A stretch of DNA of 64,000 bases from Sphingomonadaceae bacterium (GCA_947473355.1 CANJCQ010000007.1:1-64000), one strand, 5' to 3'; shown: positions 16,888-25,905, counted from the stretch's first letter. Translations and numbers: made by a program. Notes: generated by a model not told the origin, from the sequence alone.

Positions 16888-17421
16888 TCAGCAGACCACC
16901 GGTGTTTCGTCTTCTTCCAGCTGGCGGACATCGCGCAACATGCGGGCGAACAGCATCAGCTCGTCAATCGAATAGCCAGCCAGATTGCGCTGGACAATGC
17001 GGGCCATTTCCTCGCGCACCCGCTGGCAGGCTTTCTGCCCGAGCGGGGTCAGGGACAGTTCGCTGCGGCGACGGTCGTGGCGGCCGGGGCTGGCGGTGAC
17101 GAGGCCGGCCTCGGTCAGGCGCGACAGCTCGGCGGTGATCAGGCTGCGTCCGGCTTTCAACATTTCGCTGAGATCGAGCGGGTAGATTTTGCCGCCGGAG
17201 ATCAGGCTGAGAATGAAGGCGCCACGCGGACCGAGGTCATATTGCCGGGTGACCTTGAGCGTCGCTGCGCGCAGTGGCCGATGCGCAAAGGCGAGTCCTT
17301 CCAGCACGTGGCTCAGCTCTTCCCAGGTGAGGGCGTCGACGCTTTTCGAACTGTCTGCCAATGGCGTTTTGTCTGGCAATGGCTGGGCCTCGGTCAAACA
17401 GGCATGCCAATTGCCGTCCAC
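16888..17421 (-). CDS. MarR family transcriptional regulator
   Basis: A 177-residue protein with a winged helix-turn-helix in the middle (YPLDLSEMLKAGRSLITAELSRLTEAGLV, then the wing SPGRHDRRRSELSLTPLG). These proteins usually repress neighbouring genes and respond to phenolic or other small ligands. The ATG at 17421 lies 28 bases inside the upstream cytochrome b gene; a later start is possible. Its place inside the redox module suggests that it controls that operon or the transporters. Confidence 0.8.
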   Translation of the reverse strand: MDGNWHACLTEAQPLPDKTPLADSSKSVDALTWEELSHVLEGLAFAHRPLRAATLKVTRQYDLGPRGAFILSLISGGKIYPLDLSEMLKAGRSLITAELSRLTEAGLVTASPGRHDRRRSELSLTPLGQKACQRVREEMARIVQRNLAGYSIDELMLFARMLRDVRQLEEDETPVVC

Positions 17422-18056
17422 CAGGCAAGGCCAATCCCGATGACGGCGGCAATCAGGAACCGCCCCCAGCCCGCCGGCACCAGCGCGCCAGCCGGATTAT
17501 CGATCTGCCGGTCATATCCGGTGACCATCGGTCGCACCAGATTGCGCTTGCGCACTACCAGATAGAACAGCACCGCAAGCATATGGATCGCCACGACAAT
17601 CTGCAGAACAGTAAAGCTCAGCTCATGAAATTCAGCAGCCGTGCGGCCCTGATCGAAGCTGACAAGATAGGAAAGCGGCCCCGATTCCAGCCCGTCGATA
17701 TCGACCGCAAACAGCCCTGTGCCGATTTGCAGGATCAACAGCAGCAGCATGGCGAGCACGCTATAACCGCCGACCGGATTGTGGCCCGGCTTGTGGCCAG
17801 TCCTATTGCTGCGCAGATAGGCGATGACCGCTGAGGGCGAGCGCAGGAAGCTGCCAAAGCGCGCGGTATTGCTGCCGATCAGGCCCCAGATCAGACGGAA
17901 CGCCACCAGCCCGAGCAGCACCGAGCCAGAGAGCCGGTGCAGGTCCATCTTGCCATATTCGGCTGCGCCCCAGGAAAAGCCGACCAGCCCGACGACCAGC
18001 CAGTGAAACAATCGGGTGGGCATGTCCCAGACACGAACGGGCGACGTCAGGCTCAT
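17394..18056 (-). CDS. Cytochrome b561-like membrane protein
   Basis: A 220-residue integral membrane protein with about four to five helices. Likely haem-ligating histidines are in RLFHWLVVG, DLHRLSGS, FHELSFTV and VAIHMLAV, the pattern of bacterial dihaem cytochrome b561 / cytochrome b subunits, which pass electrons between quinol and periplasmic carriers. ATG 18056 is chosen: it overlaps the HiPIP stop by four bases, and the upstream extension carries no family features. Neighbours are a HiPIP and a cytochrome c', so a membrane-to-periplasm electron path is likely. Confidence 0.82.
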   Translation of the reverse strand: MSLTSPVRVWDMPTRLFHWLVVGLVGFSWGAAEYGKMDLHRLSGSVLLGLVAFRLIWGLIGSNTARFGSFLRSPSAVIAYLRSNRTGHKPGHNPVGGYSVLAMLLLLILQIGTGLFAVDIDGLESGPLSYLVSFDQGRTAAEFHELSFTVLQIVVAIHMLAVLFYLVVRKRNLVRPMVTGYDRQIDNPAGALVPAGWGRFLIAAVIGIGLAWWTAIGMPV

Positions 18057-18391
18057 GCGTGGGCCTTTGCTGCGAAAGAGTTGCACAAAGCATCTGCCCG
18101 CACAGGTCCGCCGCCCAGCAACTGGCAGGTGCCGCAGCCACCTTGCGCTGCTGCCGAGAAGAAAGAGCAACCGCCGCAGTGCTTCTTTGGATCGGCGGAC
18201 ACTTCGACATAGCCGAGTGAGCGCCGCCGGCCCTTCTGGCTGAACGGCAAGGTTGCGGGATCATAGCAGGCCGGGGTATCAGCGGCGCGAGTGCGGCCAG
18301 CGGCGAGCAGGGCCAGCGGTGCGCCGGCGGCAAGGGTGAGGAAATTGCGGCGAGCCAATGAATTTGGGGCCAATGAAATGTGGGATGTCAT
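18053..18391 (-). CDS. High-potential iron-sulfur protein (HiPIP), Tat-exported
   Basis: A 112-residue precursor with a Tat-like signal (ARRNFLTLAAGAPLALLAAG) and a small mature domain. The four cluster cysteines fit the HiPIP pattern: C-x2-C in KHCGGC, one in GTCQLL, and the last after 13 residues in ALC. HiPIPs carry single electrons in the periplasm. Two further cysteines (ACYD and GGCG) are additional. It overlaps the cytochrome b gene and lies five bases after the VOC gene, so all are in one operon. Confidence 0.85.
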   Translation of the reverse strand: MTSHISLAPNSLARRNFLTLAAGAPLALLAAGRTRAADTPACYDPATLPFSQKGRRRSLGYVEVSADPKKHCGGCSFFSAAAQGGCGTCQLLGGGPVRADALCNSFAAKAHA

Positions 18392-18395
18392 GGCG

Positions 18396-18899
18396 TCAGG
18401 CTCCTGCGCGGGGAGGCCCCGGCTGGACCAGTTCCAGCCGATAGCCTTCGGGGTCACTCATCATCAGCACCTGATAGCCTTGACCCCCGGCGCGGACTTC
18501 GCCGTGGGCATAGCCAAGCTGGGTCAGCCGCACGGCCAGCGCCGCCAGATCGGTCACCCGGATCACCAGCCGCGAAAAGTCATTGCCGTGGGTCAGGCTT
18601 TTTGGAGCATTTGGCGACGTGTCGTGCATCAGCAACAACGACGCCTGGCCAGGATTACCGGGGAACTGGAGGATGGTTTCGGTGCGGGTGCCAGCCGGCA
18701 GGGTCGCTGCGACCTTAAGGCCGAGCGCCTGGGTATAGAAGGCAATCTCGCGGTCGAGATCGACGACATTGAGCGCCGTGCCGATGAAGCTCGATCCCTG
18801 TGCCAGCGTGGTCGGCGTGGTCGGCGCGGTTGGTGCGAGCTCCGCTGCCAGCGCAGGCGTGCCCAGCGATGCTGCCAGTGTCATCAGGAGCCAGCGCAT
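18396..18899 (-). CDS. Exported VOC (glyoxalase-fold) protein
   Basis: A 167-residue protein with a signal peptide (MRWLLMTLAASLGTPALAAE) followed by one glyoxalase/bleomycin-resistance-type domain (ALNVVDLDREIAFYTQALGLKV, DPEGYRLELVQPG). Periplasmic VOC proteins are unusual, as most act in the cytoplasm. ATG 18899 is chosen because it gives the signal peptide. It stands between the cytochrome c' and HiPIP genes with gaps of four bases on each side. Enzymatic or binding role unknown. Confidence 0.78.
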   Translation of the reverse strand: MRWLLMTLAASLGTPALAAELAPTAPTTPTTLAQGSSFIGTALNVVDLDREIAFYTQALGLKVAATLPAGTRTETILQFPGNPGQASLLLMHDTSPNAPKSLTHGNDFSRLVIRVTDLAALAVRLTQLGYAHGEVRAGGQGYQVLMMSDPEGYRLELVQPGPPRAGA

Positions 18900-18903
18900 A
18901 GCC

Positions 18904-19422
18904 CTAGCGCTGTTCGGGCACACGGAACTGGTCGTGGCAATTTTTGCATGCCCCGCCAAGCCCGCGCGCGGCGGCGCGGATGGCATCGACATTGCCGCCC
19001 GCTGTGGCAGCCTGGAAGGCATCGGCAGCGCGGCCCAACTGATCCTGCGCGGCGCGGAATTCGACCGGCTTGGTCCAGATTTCCGGCTTGGCTGCGGTTT
19101 TCAGCCCCGGCGCCGGCCCGCTGCCCGCCGGGAACCAGCCGCGCAATGCCACCGAATCGTTCTTTATTGTCCGGGCCGATTGCTGAATCATGATGATCTG
19201 CGGCTCGCTGGCGCGAAGGGCGTCCATCGCATTCTTGAAGGCTGTCCCCATTTCCTTGAACCCGGCCTGGCGCGTGCGGATGATTTCGGCAGGCACCATT
19301 GCCGGTGCGCGCGCGGTTGCCGGAACGCGCGCAGTCCGTCCGGTCCCGCTTGCCACAAGCGGCGCGGCGACGATGGCCAAGGTAAGGGCGGCGAGAGCCG
19401 CAGTGGTGTGCAGGCGGTTCAT
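18904..19422 (-). CDS. Cytochrome c'
   Basis: A 172-residue precursor with a signal peptide (about residues 1-25) and a helical domain ending in the haem motif CKNCH close to the C-terminus, the layout of cytochrome c' four-helix bundles. These bind NO or pass electrons in the periplasm. It is the first gene of the redox module and lies 64 bases after the third MFS gene; a possible promoter is in that gap. Confidence 0.9.
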   Translation of the reverse strand: MNRLHTTAALAALTLAIVAAPLVASGTGRTARVPATARAPAMVPAEIIRTRQAGFKEMGTAFKNAMDALRASEPQIIMIQQSARTIKNDSVALRGWFPAGSGPAPGLKTAAKPEIWTKPVEFRAAQDQLGRAADAFQAATAGGNVDAIRAAARGLGGACKNCHDQFRVPEQR

Positions 19423-19461
19423 GTTTGCTCCAGTTTGTAGAAACTTGCGCGGATTCCCGAG

Positions 19462-19490
19462 ACTATTGGTTCAAAAGGCAAACGGGTCAA
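19462..19490 (-). promoter_or_regulatory. Possible promoter of the cytochrome c' module
   Basis: On the minus strand TTGACC (19490-19485), a 17-base spacer and AATAGT (19467-19462) resemble a sigma-70 promoter. It overlaps the last codons of the upstream MFS gene and would start transcription some 33 bases before the cytochrome c' ATG. Single weak match, unproven. Confidence 0.33.
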
Positions 19491-20794
19491 GTGGCCGGTT
19501 TGCCCATTGCCTCAGCGTTTATTTCCTCTGGGCTGTCCTCTGGCTGAATGGCCGTGAAGCTGGGATAGCTTCCCAGCGCAAAGACCAGCAGCGCAGCGGC
19601 GCAGGAAGCGCCCATGCCCAACAGCAGATAGCCGTCATAGCTGCCCGACTTGTCGAAAATTGTCCCTGCAATAACCGGCCCCAGCCCGGCGCCCAGCCGC
19701 ATGGCGCTCGATATGACGCCATAGATTTTGCCGAAATGCAGCACGCCAACGTAGCGCGAGGTAAGGTAGGTGGTGATATTGATTGTCGCGCCAAGCGCAT
19801 AGCCGGCGCTCAGCGCGCCAAGCCACAGCACCAACTCGGAACCTTCGCCCTGACGCAGCAGCAGATAGCCAAGTCCCGTCCATAAGAAACAACTTACCGG
19901 CAGCAACGTCGTTGTCGTGCGGTCAGCCAGCCAGCCAGTGACCAATTGGCCCAGCATGGCCATCACTCCGGTTGCCGCAGCAATCGACGCCGCCTCAGCG
20001 CGGCTTATCCCCGAATGGCTCAGCATCGGGACCAGATGGAGAATGAGCCCGGTCGCCAGCGTACTCTGCAGCAGGATCGCGCATGCCAGTCGCAGGAAGC
20101 GGGGGGTGCGCAGCGCTTCGCCAAAGGTCAGGCCGCCCTGCGGCGTGCCCTGGCGATTCTGCTGGGCGGCGCTGGTTTCGCCTTTCCGGCGCGCGCGCGG
20201 ATCGTGGAAAAACAACAGGCAGATTACCAGTGCCAGCCCGGCCCAGCCGATCCCCAGGAACACATAGGCCATGCGCCAGCCATAGGCATCGATCAGCCAT
20301 CTTGAGGCCAGTGGCGTGACGATCTGGCCAATCGCGGTGCCGCCCATGACCACACCGATCGCCAGTCCGCGGCTCTTGGCAAAGGTCGCCGAGATCGCCC
20401 CGTTCCAAAGAAAGGTGCCGATCATCAGCTGGGTCAGCGTGTAAAGCACCCAGGCGCCAAGCCAGTGGGCGATCGATCCGGTGAGCAGGCCGAAGGCGGC
20501 GAAGGCGAGGCCGTTGAGCGCGAGGCCCGGCAGGCCGATGGTGCGCGTGCCAAATTTATCGACAGCCGCGCCATAAAACGGCACCAGCACGATGCTGATC
20601 ATCGCATAGATTGCCGGCCCATAGGAAATCTGGGCGCGGCCCCAGCCGAATTCCTTCTGCAGCGGCTCCATAAACAGTCCGAGCGAGGAACTCGGCGCTG
20701 TCAACCATGTGACCGCGAGCATGCAGGTCAGCACCAGTGGCCAATTGGCCTTCCACTCATCCATCGCGGTCTTTTGCCCGGCTTCCATTCCCAT
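19487..20794 (-). CDS. MFS transporter, tandem paralogue 1 of 3
   Basis: A 435-residue carrier with about 12 membrane helices, of the monocarboxylate / oxalate-formate type (MFS_1). Its N-terminus (WPLVLTCMLAVTWLTAPSSSLGLFMEPLQKEFGWGRAQIS) closely matches the two upstream genes, including the FGW.R.QIS segment. GGGAG lies upstream of ATG 20794. The uptake of an organic acid is the likeliest role. It is 33 bases after paralogue 2. Confidence 0.85.
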   Translation of the reverse strand: MGMEAGQKTAMDEWKANWPLVLTCMLAVTWLTAPSSSLGLFMEPLQKEFGWGRAQISYGPAIYAMISIVLVPFYGAAVDKFGTRTIGLPGLALNGLAFAAFGLLTGSIAHWLGAWVLYTLTQLMIGTFLWNGAISATFAKSRGLAIGVVMGGTAIGQIVTPLASRWLIDAYGWRMAYVFLGIGWAGLALVICLLFFHDPRARRKGETSAAQQNRQGTPQGGLTFGEALRTPRFLRLACAILLQSTLATGLILHLVPMLSHSGISRAEAASIAAATGVMAMLGQLVTGWLADRTTTTLLPVSCFLWTGLGYLLLRQGEGSELVLWLGALSAGYALGATINITTYLTSRYVGVLHFGKIYGVISSAMRLGAGLGPVIAGTIFDKSGSYDGYLLLGMGASCAAALLVFALGSYPSFTAIQPEDSPEEINAEAMGKPAT

Positions 20795-20827
20795 TCTGCT
20801 CCCTTTTGATTCTTCGTCTCGTCACGA

Positions 20828-22105
20828 TCAGGTCGTACTGGCAGGGCCTTCGATTGGAGTTTCGTTCTCTGCACTGGCTTCGAACACCGGGTATGGGCCA
20901 AGCGTCAAGACCGCCGCCCCGGCAGTAATCGATAGCGGAAGGCCCGCGATGAGCAGAACATAGTAGCTGTCCGTAGCGTCGAAAATCAGGCCTGCGATGA
21001 GCGGACCGATACCTCCGGCCAGCCCCAGAAGCCCGGTCATCACCCCGAAAATCTTGCCGTTGTGGCGCACGCCTCCGTATTGGACGGTCAGGAATGTAGT
21101 CATGTGGTAGGCTGCTCCCGAGCCAAGGCCGACAAGAAAAACTCCTGCAGACAGCAGCGAAGCGGAAGCTGCGCCTTGGAGCAGCAAGACATATCCGATC
21201 CCCGGCAGCGCAAAACATGCGGCTGGCAGAAAACTGCGCCTGACCAGATCTGCCAACCAGCCAACCACCAACTTGCCGCTGATCGAAGCAATGCCAAGAA
21301 TCGCGGCAATCCCTGCTGCACCAGCACGCGACATTTGCGACCATTCAAGGATCGGCACCAAATGCGACATGGCCGCAGCGGCCATCACTGCTTGAATCAT
21401 AATGGCGAAAGTTATCCGCTGAATGCGGCTGTCGCGCAGGGCCTGGCGCAGGGTCAGACCGCCGGGAAGCAGGCGGTCAGGGCTGCCAGGGGGGGCTTTG
21501 GCCCGTCTGCCGAACATGTCGTAAAAGAACAGCCAGACCATCAGCAAGGTGACACTGCCCCAGCCGAAGGCAAGCCCGATATAGCCGCCCCGCCAGCCGA
21601 AGTCGTCGATCAGCAGGCGCGCGATGATCGGCGACAGGGTCTGCGCCAGACCAAGCCCGCTAAGCACAATGGCGATTGCCAGCCCGCGGCTCGCCGAGAA
21701 GGCCCCGGACACGGCGGTGGCCCAAACTGGCGTCTTGGTCAGCAAGGTCACCAACGACAGGCAAAACCAGGCAAACAGCCAGCTGTAGATCGATGAATTG
21801 ACCAGGCTGATCGCTGCGAGAGCCATGATGGCGAGAACCAGCCCAGGAATTGCGATCCGCCGCGCGCCATAGCGATCTGCCAAAGCGCCGGAAAACGGAG
21901 CCAGCGGCGTGCTTACTATCGCGCTGATTGTCAGGGCGGCGGATATTTGCGCGCGGCTCCAGCCGAACTCATGCTGCAGTGGCACCATGAACACGCCGAG
22001 CGAAGTCGATGCCAGCGAAACGTATGACATTCCAAGCATTCCCGCAAAGGCCAGCGGCCCATACCGTTGCCATTCCTGTCGGGCAGTAAGCGGTGCTGAA
22101 GCCAT
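20828..22105 (-). CDS. MFS transporter, tandem paralogue 2 of 3
   Basis: A 425-residue MFS carrier with the same layout as its two neighbours. Shared segments include FMVPLQHEFGWSRAQISAALT near the start, LADRYGARRIAIPG in loop 2-3, and a KIFGVMTGLLGLAGGIGPLIAG stretch in the second half. It lies 29 bases from paralogue 3. Divergence between copies is large enough to suggest different substrates or stereoisomers, not a recent duplication. Confidence 0.85.
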   Translation of the reverse strand: MASAPLTARQEWQRYGPLAFAGMLGMSYVSLASTSLGVFMVPLQHEFGWSRAQISAALTISAIVSTPLAPFSGALADRYGARRIAIPGLVLAIMALAAISLVNSSIYSWLFAWFCLSLVTLLTKTPVWATAVSGAFSASRGLAIAIVLSGLGLAQTLSPIIARLLIDDFGWRGGYIGLAFGWGSVTLLMVWLFFYDMFGRRAKAPPGSPDRLLPGGLTLRQALRDSRIQRITFAIMIQAVMAAAAMSHLVPILEWSQMSRAGAAGIAAILGIASISGKLVVGWLADLVRRSFLPAACFALPGIGYVLLLQGAASASLLSAGVFLVGLGSGAAYHMTTFLTVQYGGVRHNGKIFGVMTGLLGLAGGIGPLIAGLIFDATDSYYVLLIAGLPLSITAGAAVLTLGPYPVFEASAENETPIEGPASTT

Positions 22106-22134
22106 TGCTTGTGTTCACTCCCGAATTGGCTGGA

Positions 22135-23412
22135 TCAGGTTGCCGGTTTGCCATCCGGGTCAGCGGCCGGGTCAGACCGCGAACCGAATTCGGGATAGGG
22201 CCCCAGCCCAATCAACAGAAACGCTGCCAGCAGGACTGTCGGTGCTGCGGCCAACAGCAAGGGGCGATAGGTACCCAGCATGTCGTGCAACAGCCCTGCG
22301 ATCGGCGGTCCGACTGCGGCTCCGAACATCAGCAAGCTGGCGACAATAGAGTAGATCTTGCCGAAATTGCGAAGGCCGCCGTATCGCCCGCACAAATAGG
22401 CGGTCACCTGAAACGATGCGCCTCCGGCAAAGCCCAGGATCATGACCGCAACAGTCAACATTGCGGTCGAATGGAACGGATTGACAAGCAATGCATCGCC
22501 AACAGCTCCGAGGGCAAAGGCGGCGAAAGGAAACAGAGGGCTGCGCACGCGATCGCACAGCCAACCTGCGACCAGTTTCCCCGCGATCCCGGCGACTCCA
22601 GCCGTGGCAGCAACCTCGGCAGCGCCAGTCCGGTCGAGCCCGCTCTCCATGAGCACCAGGGCGAGATGTGCGGCGACCCAGCCACCGATGAGCGTGAAGA
22701 GGAAATTGGTGAGGCCAATGCGGATGAGCGGGGGGCTGCGCAGCGCTTCATGCATGGTCAATCCCGGCAACTCAGCCGCAGCCGCCAGGCTCGTCAGTTG
22801 CGAACTGGATCCCTCGGGCGGTTTTTCGCGAAACATCAGCAGCACCAGCAGTGTCGCCAGTCCGCCCCAGAATACAGCGACTCCCAGGTAAGCCATGCGC
22901 CAGCCGTAATGAATGACCAGCCAGTTGGGGAGCAGCTTGGCAGTCGCCTCGGCGAGAGCCGTGCCGCACAGCATCACCGACAGGGCAAAGCCCCGACCGA
23001 CAGTGAACAGCCGGGTTACGGCGACGGTCCACACCGTCGACTTGATCAGCAGGCTCGCAAACCCCAAGGCCAGCCAAAGCAGGCACCACTGCACCAACGA
23101 ACCGTTGGCCAAGCCGATCGCTGCAAATCCGGCGCTCGACAGGAGCATTCCGGGCACGGCCACCCGGCGCGTACCGAAGCGGTCTATCAGGGCCCCGACT
23201 GCCGGGCCGAACAGCACCGGCAGAAGACTGAAAATCATCAGCCCGAGGTAGACCTGTGAACGCGAAAGCCCGAACTCGTGCTCGATCGGAGCGGCAAACT
23301 GATCGAACGAGTAAGTGACCATGGCATAGAACGACATGCCGAACATGGCCGACAGGACAACCGGCCAATAGGCTTTCCACTCTGCGCTGGTGGCAGTGGT
23401 CACTTCGCTCAT
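22135..23412 (-). CDS. MFS transporter, tandem paralogue 3 of 3
   Basis: A 425-residue MFS carrier. It shares with paralogues 1 and 2 the EFGLSRSQVYLGLM segment, the loop GALIDRFGTRRVAVPGMLL and the KIYSIVASLLMFGAAVGPPIAG region. ATG 23412 is chosen over the upstream start at 23514, which adds 34 residues unlike any carrier. It is 58 bases downstream of the LLM oxidoreductase gene, tying transport to F420-dependent chemistry. Confidence 0.85.
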   Translation of the reverse strand: MSEVTTATSAEWKAYWPVVLSAMFGMSFYAMVTYSFDQFAAPIEHEFGLSRSQVYLGLMIFSLLPVLFGPAVGALIDRFGTRRVAVPGMLLSSAGFAAIGLANGSLVQWCLLWLALGFASLLIKSTVWTVAVTRLFTVGRGFALSVMLCGTALAEATAKLLPNWLVIHYGWRMAYLGVAVFWGGLATLLVLLMFREKPPEGSSSQLTSLAAAAELPGLTMHEALRSPPLIRIGLTNFLFTLIGGWVAAHLALVLMESGLDRTGAAEVAATAGVAGIAGKLVAGWLCDRVRSPLFPFAAFALGAVGDALLVNPFHSTAMLTVAVMILGFAGGASFQVTAYLCGRYGGLRNFGKIYSIVASLLMFGAAVGPPIAGLLHDMLGTYRPLLLAAAPTVLLAAFLLIGLGPYPEFGSRSDPAADPDGKPAT

Positions 23413-23470
23413 GCGCTTGTCTCCCCCTCCCCCATGCTGCGCCATAATTTGGCGCCAGTCCAGTTTGCTG

Positions 23471-24388
23471 TCAGTCCAGCTTGGCAATGACCTCTTCGCC
23501 AAAGCGCCGGGCATTATCGCACCATTCGCTCCGCGAATCGGTCCAGACGCTGGTGCCTGAGCCGGAGATGCCCAGCCCCTTGAGGTGCATGAAGTTGTCG
23601 ATCGCTTCCTGTGCGTTCCATTCGCCCTTCATGCTGAAGGTTCCCGAACAGATCACTTCCGGCGGCACCTCGCGGCCGATCTTGGCGCAATGCTCGCGGA
23701 TATAGGCGATGGCGGCGAGAATTTCCTCGTCGGTTTCGATATTGGCAGTGCGCGCGGTGTCAGTGACCGCCTTGGGCACAAAGAAGGGATGCCAGGCATC
23801 GCCGAATTCCGCCGCCCGCCGCAGCGCGCGCTTGGAGTTGCCGCCGACCAGCAGCGGCGGATGGGGTTTTTGCACAGGGGTCGGCAGCACGCGGTTGCCG
23901 ACGGCAGTGTAGCCGGTGCCCTCGAAGCTGAAATCCTCGCCGGTCCAGGCCAGCTTCATCGCCCGGATATATTCGTCCATCAGGTCGTTGCGGTTGTCGA
24001 AATCGACGCCCAGCGCCTTGAATTCGGGCTTGAGGTAGCCAGCCCCCATGCCGAAAATGAAGCGCCCACCGCTGAACCGGTCGAGCGAGGAGACTGCCCG
24101 CGCGGTCACGAATGGATTGCGATAAGGCAGCACCACAATGTTGGTCAGCAGTTTCAGCTTGGTCGTCACAGCCGCCACCATTGACAGCATGACGAAGGGA
24201 TCCTGCGCATAGTGCCCGCCGTTATCGAGCCAGCGATAGGAAGGGACGGGATGATCGGTGACGCTGCCGGCGGTGAAACCGGCTTCCTCGGCCGCGCGGG
24301 CGCATTCGACTACGGCATCCTGCGAAACGAAGGCCTCGGGATGTTCGATCTGGTCGAAGGGAAAAGTGATGCTGACATGGAAAGACAT
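23471..24388 (-). CDS. LLM-class oxidoreductase, probably F420-dependent
   Basis: A 305-residue luciferase-like TIM-barrel protein resembling the TIGR03619 F420-dependent group: SVTDHPVPSYRW near the N-terminus, LTNIVVLPYRNPFVTARAVSSLDRFSGGRFIFGMGAGYLKPEF, and PLLVGGNSKRALRRAAEFGDAWHP. These features are shared by F420- and FMN-using members, so cofactor choice by sequence alone is not certain. Five F420 genes within 6.5 kb make F420 the natural partner. ATG 24388 begins at the conserved strand. It follows an SDR gene by 26 bases. Confidence 0.85.
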   Translation of the reverse strand: MSFHVSITFPFDQIEHPEAFVSQDAVVECARAAEEAGFTAGSVTDHPVPSYRWLDNGGHYAQDPFVMLSMVAAVTTKLKLLTNIVVLPYRNPFVTARAVSSLDRFSGGRFIFGMGAGYLKPEFKALGVDFDNRNDLMDEYIRAMKLAWTGEDFSFEGTGYTAVGNRVLPTPVQKPHPPLLVGGNSKRALRRAAEFGDAWHPFFVPKAVTDTARTANIETDEEILAAIAYIREHCAKIGREVPPEVICSGTFSMKGEWNAQEAIDNFMHLKGLGISGSGTSVWTDSRSEWCDNARRFGEEVIAKLD

Positions 24389-24414
24389 GCGTTGGTTCCT
24401 GCTTGAAAATTTGA

Positions 24415-25269
24415 TCAATTGACTTCGGGCGGGAGAATCCAGTTGTTGGTCTTGTCCCGGATCCAGCCGCTTGAAGCCCAGGAACCGCCATCAACCGGGA
24501 TCAGAGCGCCGGTGATATAGGTCGACATGCGCGAGGCGAGGAAAACGGCGAGCTGGCCGCATTCCTCATCGATCCCGGCGCGGCCCCAGGGGATGCGGCG
24601 GCGGATGATCTCGAGCTGCTCGGGCGGCATTTTCAGATTGGCCGTGTCGGATACCGGACCGGTAAAATTACCAGTAACACCGGGAGTTATCGTATAATCC
24701 GGAGCAATCGCATTAATCCGGATGCCGTGCTCCGCCAGTTCAACCGCCAGAGTGCGGGTCAGGTTATTGATCCCGGCCTTGCAGGCCGCATAGACAGCAT
24801 AGCCCGGCGCTGCGCGGCTGCCTTCGATCGAGGTCACATTGATGATCGCGCCGCCGCGTCCACCTGCGATCATGATCGGGATGGATGCCTGGGTTGCGGC
24901 AAGATTGCTGATCAGGTTGAGATCGATGTGGCGGGCCCAGTTCTTGGGCTGCAGGTCGACGAATGCTCGCCGGGTGACCCCGCCGGCATTGTTGACCAGA
25001 ATATCGAGCCGCCCGAACTGCTTTGCTGTCTCGGCCACCGCGGCCTGCAGCGGCTCCACTTCCATCACGTTGATCGGAAACTGCAACGCCCGGCGCCCGC
25101 GTTTTTCCACCTCTGCGGCCGTCTCGGCACAGCGATCGGGGATCACGTCGACGATGGCGACATCTGCGCCCATGTCTGCAAAGCACAGCGCGCATGAGCG
25201 CCCAATGCCGCCGCCGCCGCCCGTGACAAAAGCCACTTGCCCGGTCAGATCAATATCGCTGGCATCCAT
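24415..25269 (-). CDS. Short-chain dehydrogenase/reductase
   Basis: A 284-residue SDR with the classical cofactor motif TGGGGGIGRS, NNAGG, and catalytic Y-A-A-C-K (in AVYAACKAG), so probably NAD(P)-dependent alcohol/ketone interconversion. GGGAGAG precedes ATG 25269; the TTG upstream is rejected. A longer C-terminal insertion with W-rich end (SWASSGWIRDKTNNWILPP) is seen. It lies between cofC and the LLM gene with gaps of 23 and 26 bases and may supply the substrate of the LLM enzyme. Confidence 0.85.
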   Translation of the reverse strand: MDASDIDLTGQVAFVTGGGGGIGRSCALCFADMGADVAIVDVIPDRCAETAAEVEKRGRRALQFPINVMEVEPLQAAVAETAKQFGRLDILVNNAGGVTRRAFVDLQPKNWARHIDLNLISNLAATQASIPIMIAGGRGGAIINVTSIEGSRAAPGYAVYAACKAGINNLTRTLAVELAEHGIRINAIAPDYTITPGVTGNFTGPVSDTANLKMPPEQLEIIRRRIPWGRAGIDEECGQLAVFLASRMSTYITGALIPVDGGSWASSGWIRDKTNNWILPPEVN

Positions 25270-25292
25270 TTTTTTCTCTCCCAATCTTACTT

Positions 25293-25880
25293 CTACGGAC
25301 TCATCAGCCCCGCTGCATCGGGCAAATCCTCCGGCATATCAATATCGCGCGCCAGCCCCTGGCTGTGCACTTCCTCAATCCTGATTCCCAGCCGATTGGC
25401 CTCGGCATGATGCTTGGCAAAGCTGTCAGGCCCGAAGGCGAACGTAAAGCCCCTTGCTTGTGGCAGGGGCAGCGAAAGTGCATTTGTCCCGGTTCCGTGG
25501 CGATCGGGGGCCATTGCAATGGTGCCTGTTGGCGCAGCGGCGAGTAGTTCGATGTCCTGTCTGGTCAGCACCGGCAGATCGGCGAACAGCACGATCATGC
25601 GCGTCGCTCCGCCTTGCAATGCCTGCACAAGCGCCGCGTGCAGCGCCGGGTTGAGCCCCGTGCCGGGATCGGCGAGCAAACGGATGTGCTCGGGCAAGTC
25701 CAGCCGCGTCGGGCCGAGCAGACATAGTTGCTGGACATGGGAAGCCTCGCTGGCAACACTCACCACATGATGCAGCATCGCGGAGGCCAGCGCTGCGCGC
25801 TGAGCCTCGCTGAGCGCACCGGCCAGCCTGCCCTTGGCCTGTCCTGGCTGCTTGAAGGGTATGACGACCCAGCAGGTCAT
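25293..25880 (-). CDS. cofC: Phospholactate/phosphoenolpyruvate/3-phosphoglycerate guanylyltransferase (CofC/FbiD)
   Basis: This enzyme couples GTP to a three-carbon phospho-acid to form the activated side-chain precursor of F420. The 195-residue product shows the nucleotide loop PFKQPGQAKGRL near the N-terminus, FADLPVLTRQDIELL (metal-binding D) and RHGTGTNALSLP, all typical of CofC. Which acid is used (2-phospholactate, PEP or 3-phosphoglycerate) cannot be read directly. It is cotranscribed with npdG (25-base gap). Confidence 0.9.
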   Translation of the reverse strand: MTCWVVIPFKQPGQAKGRLAGALSEAQRAALASAMLHHVVSVASEASHVQQLCLLGPTRLDLPEHIRLLADPGTGLNPALHAALVQALQGGATRMIVLFADLPVLTRQDIELLAAAPTGTIAMAPDRHGTGTNALSLPLPQARGFTFAFGPDSFAKHHAEANRLGIRIEEVHSQGLARDIDMPEDLPDAAGLMSP

Positions 25881-25905
25881 GGCCTGCGGGTTACGGTTTC
25901 GCCAG

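Noticed and set aside
19487-23412. The three MFS genes as a recent amplification
   Set aside because: Their sequences differ throughout outside the family motifs, so duplication is old or the genes were gathered separately.
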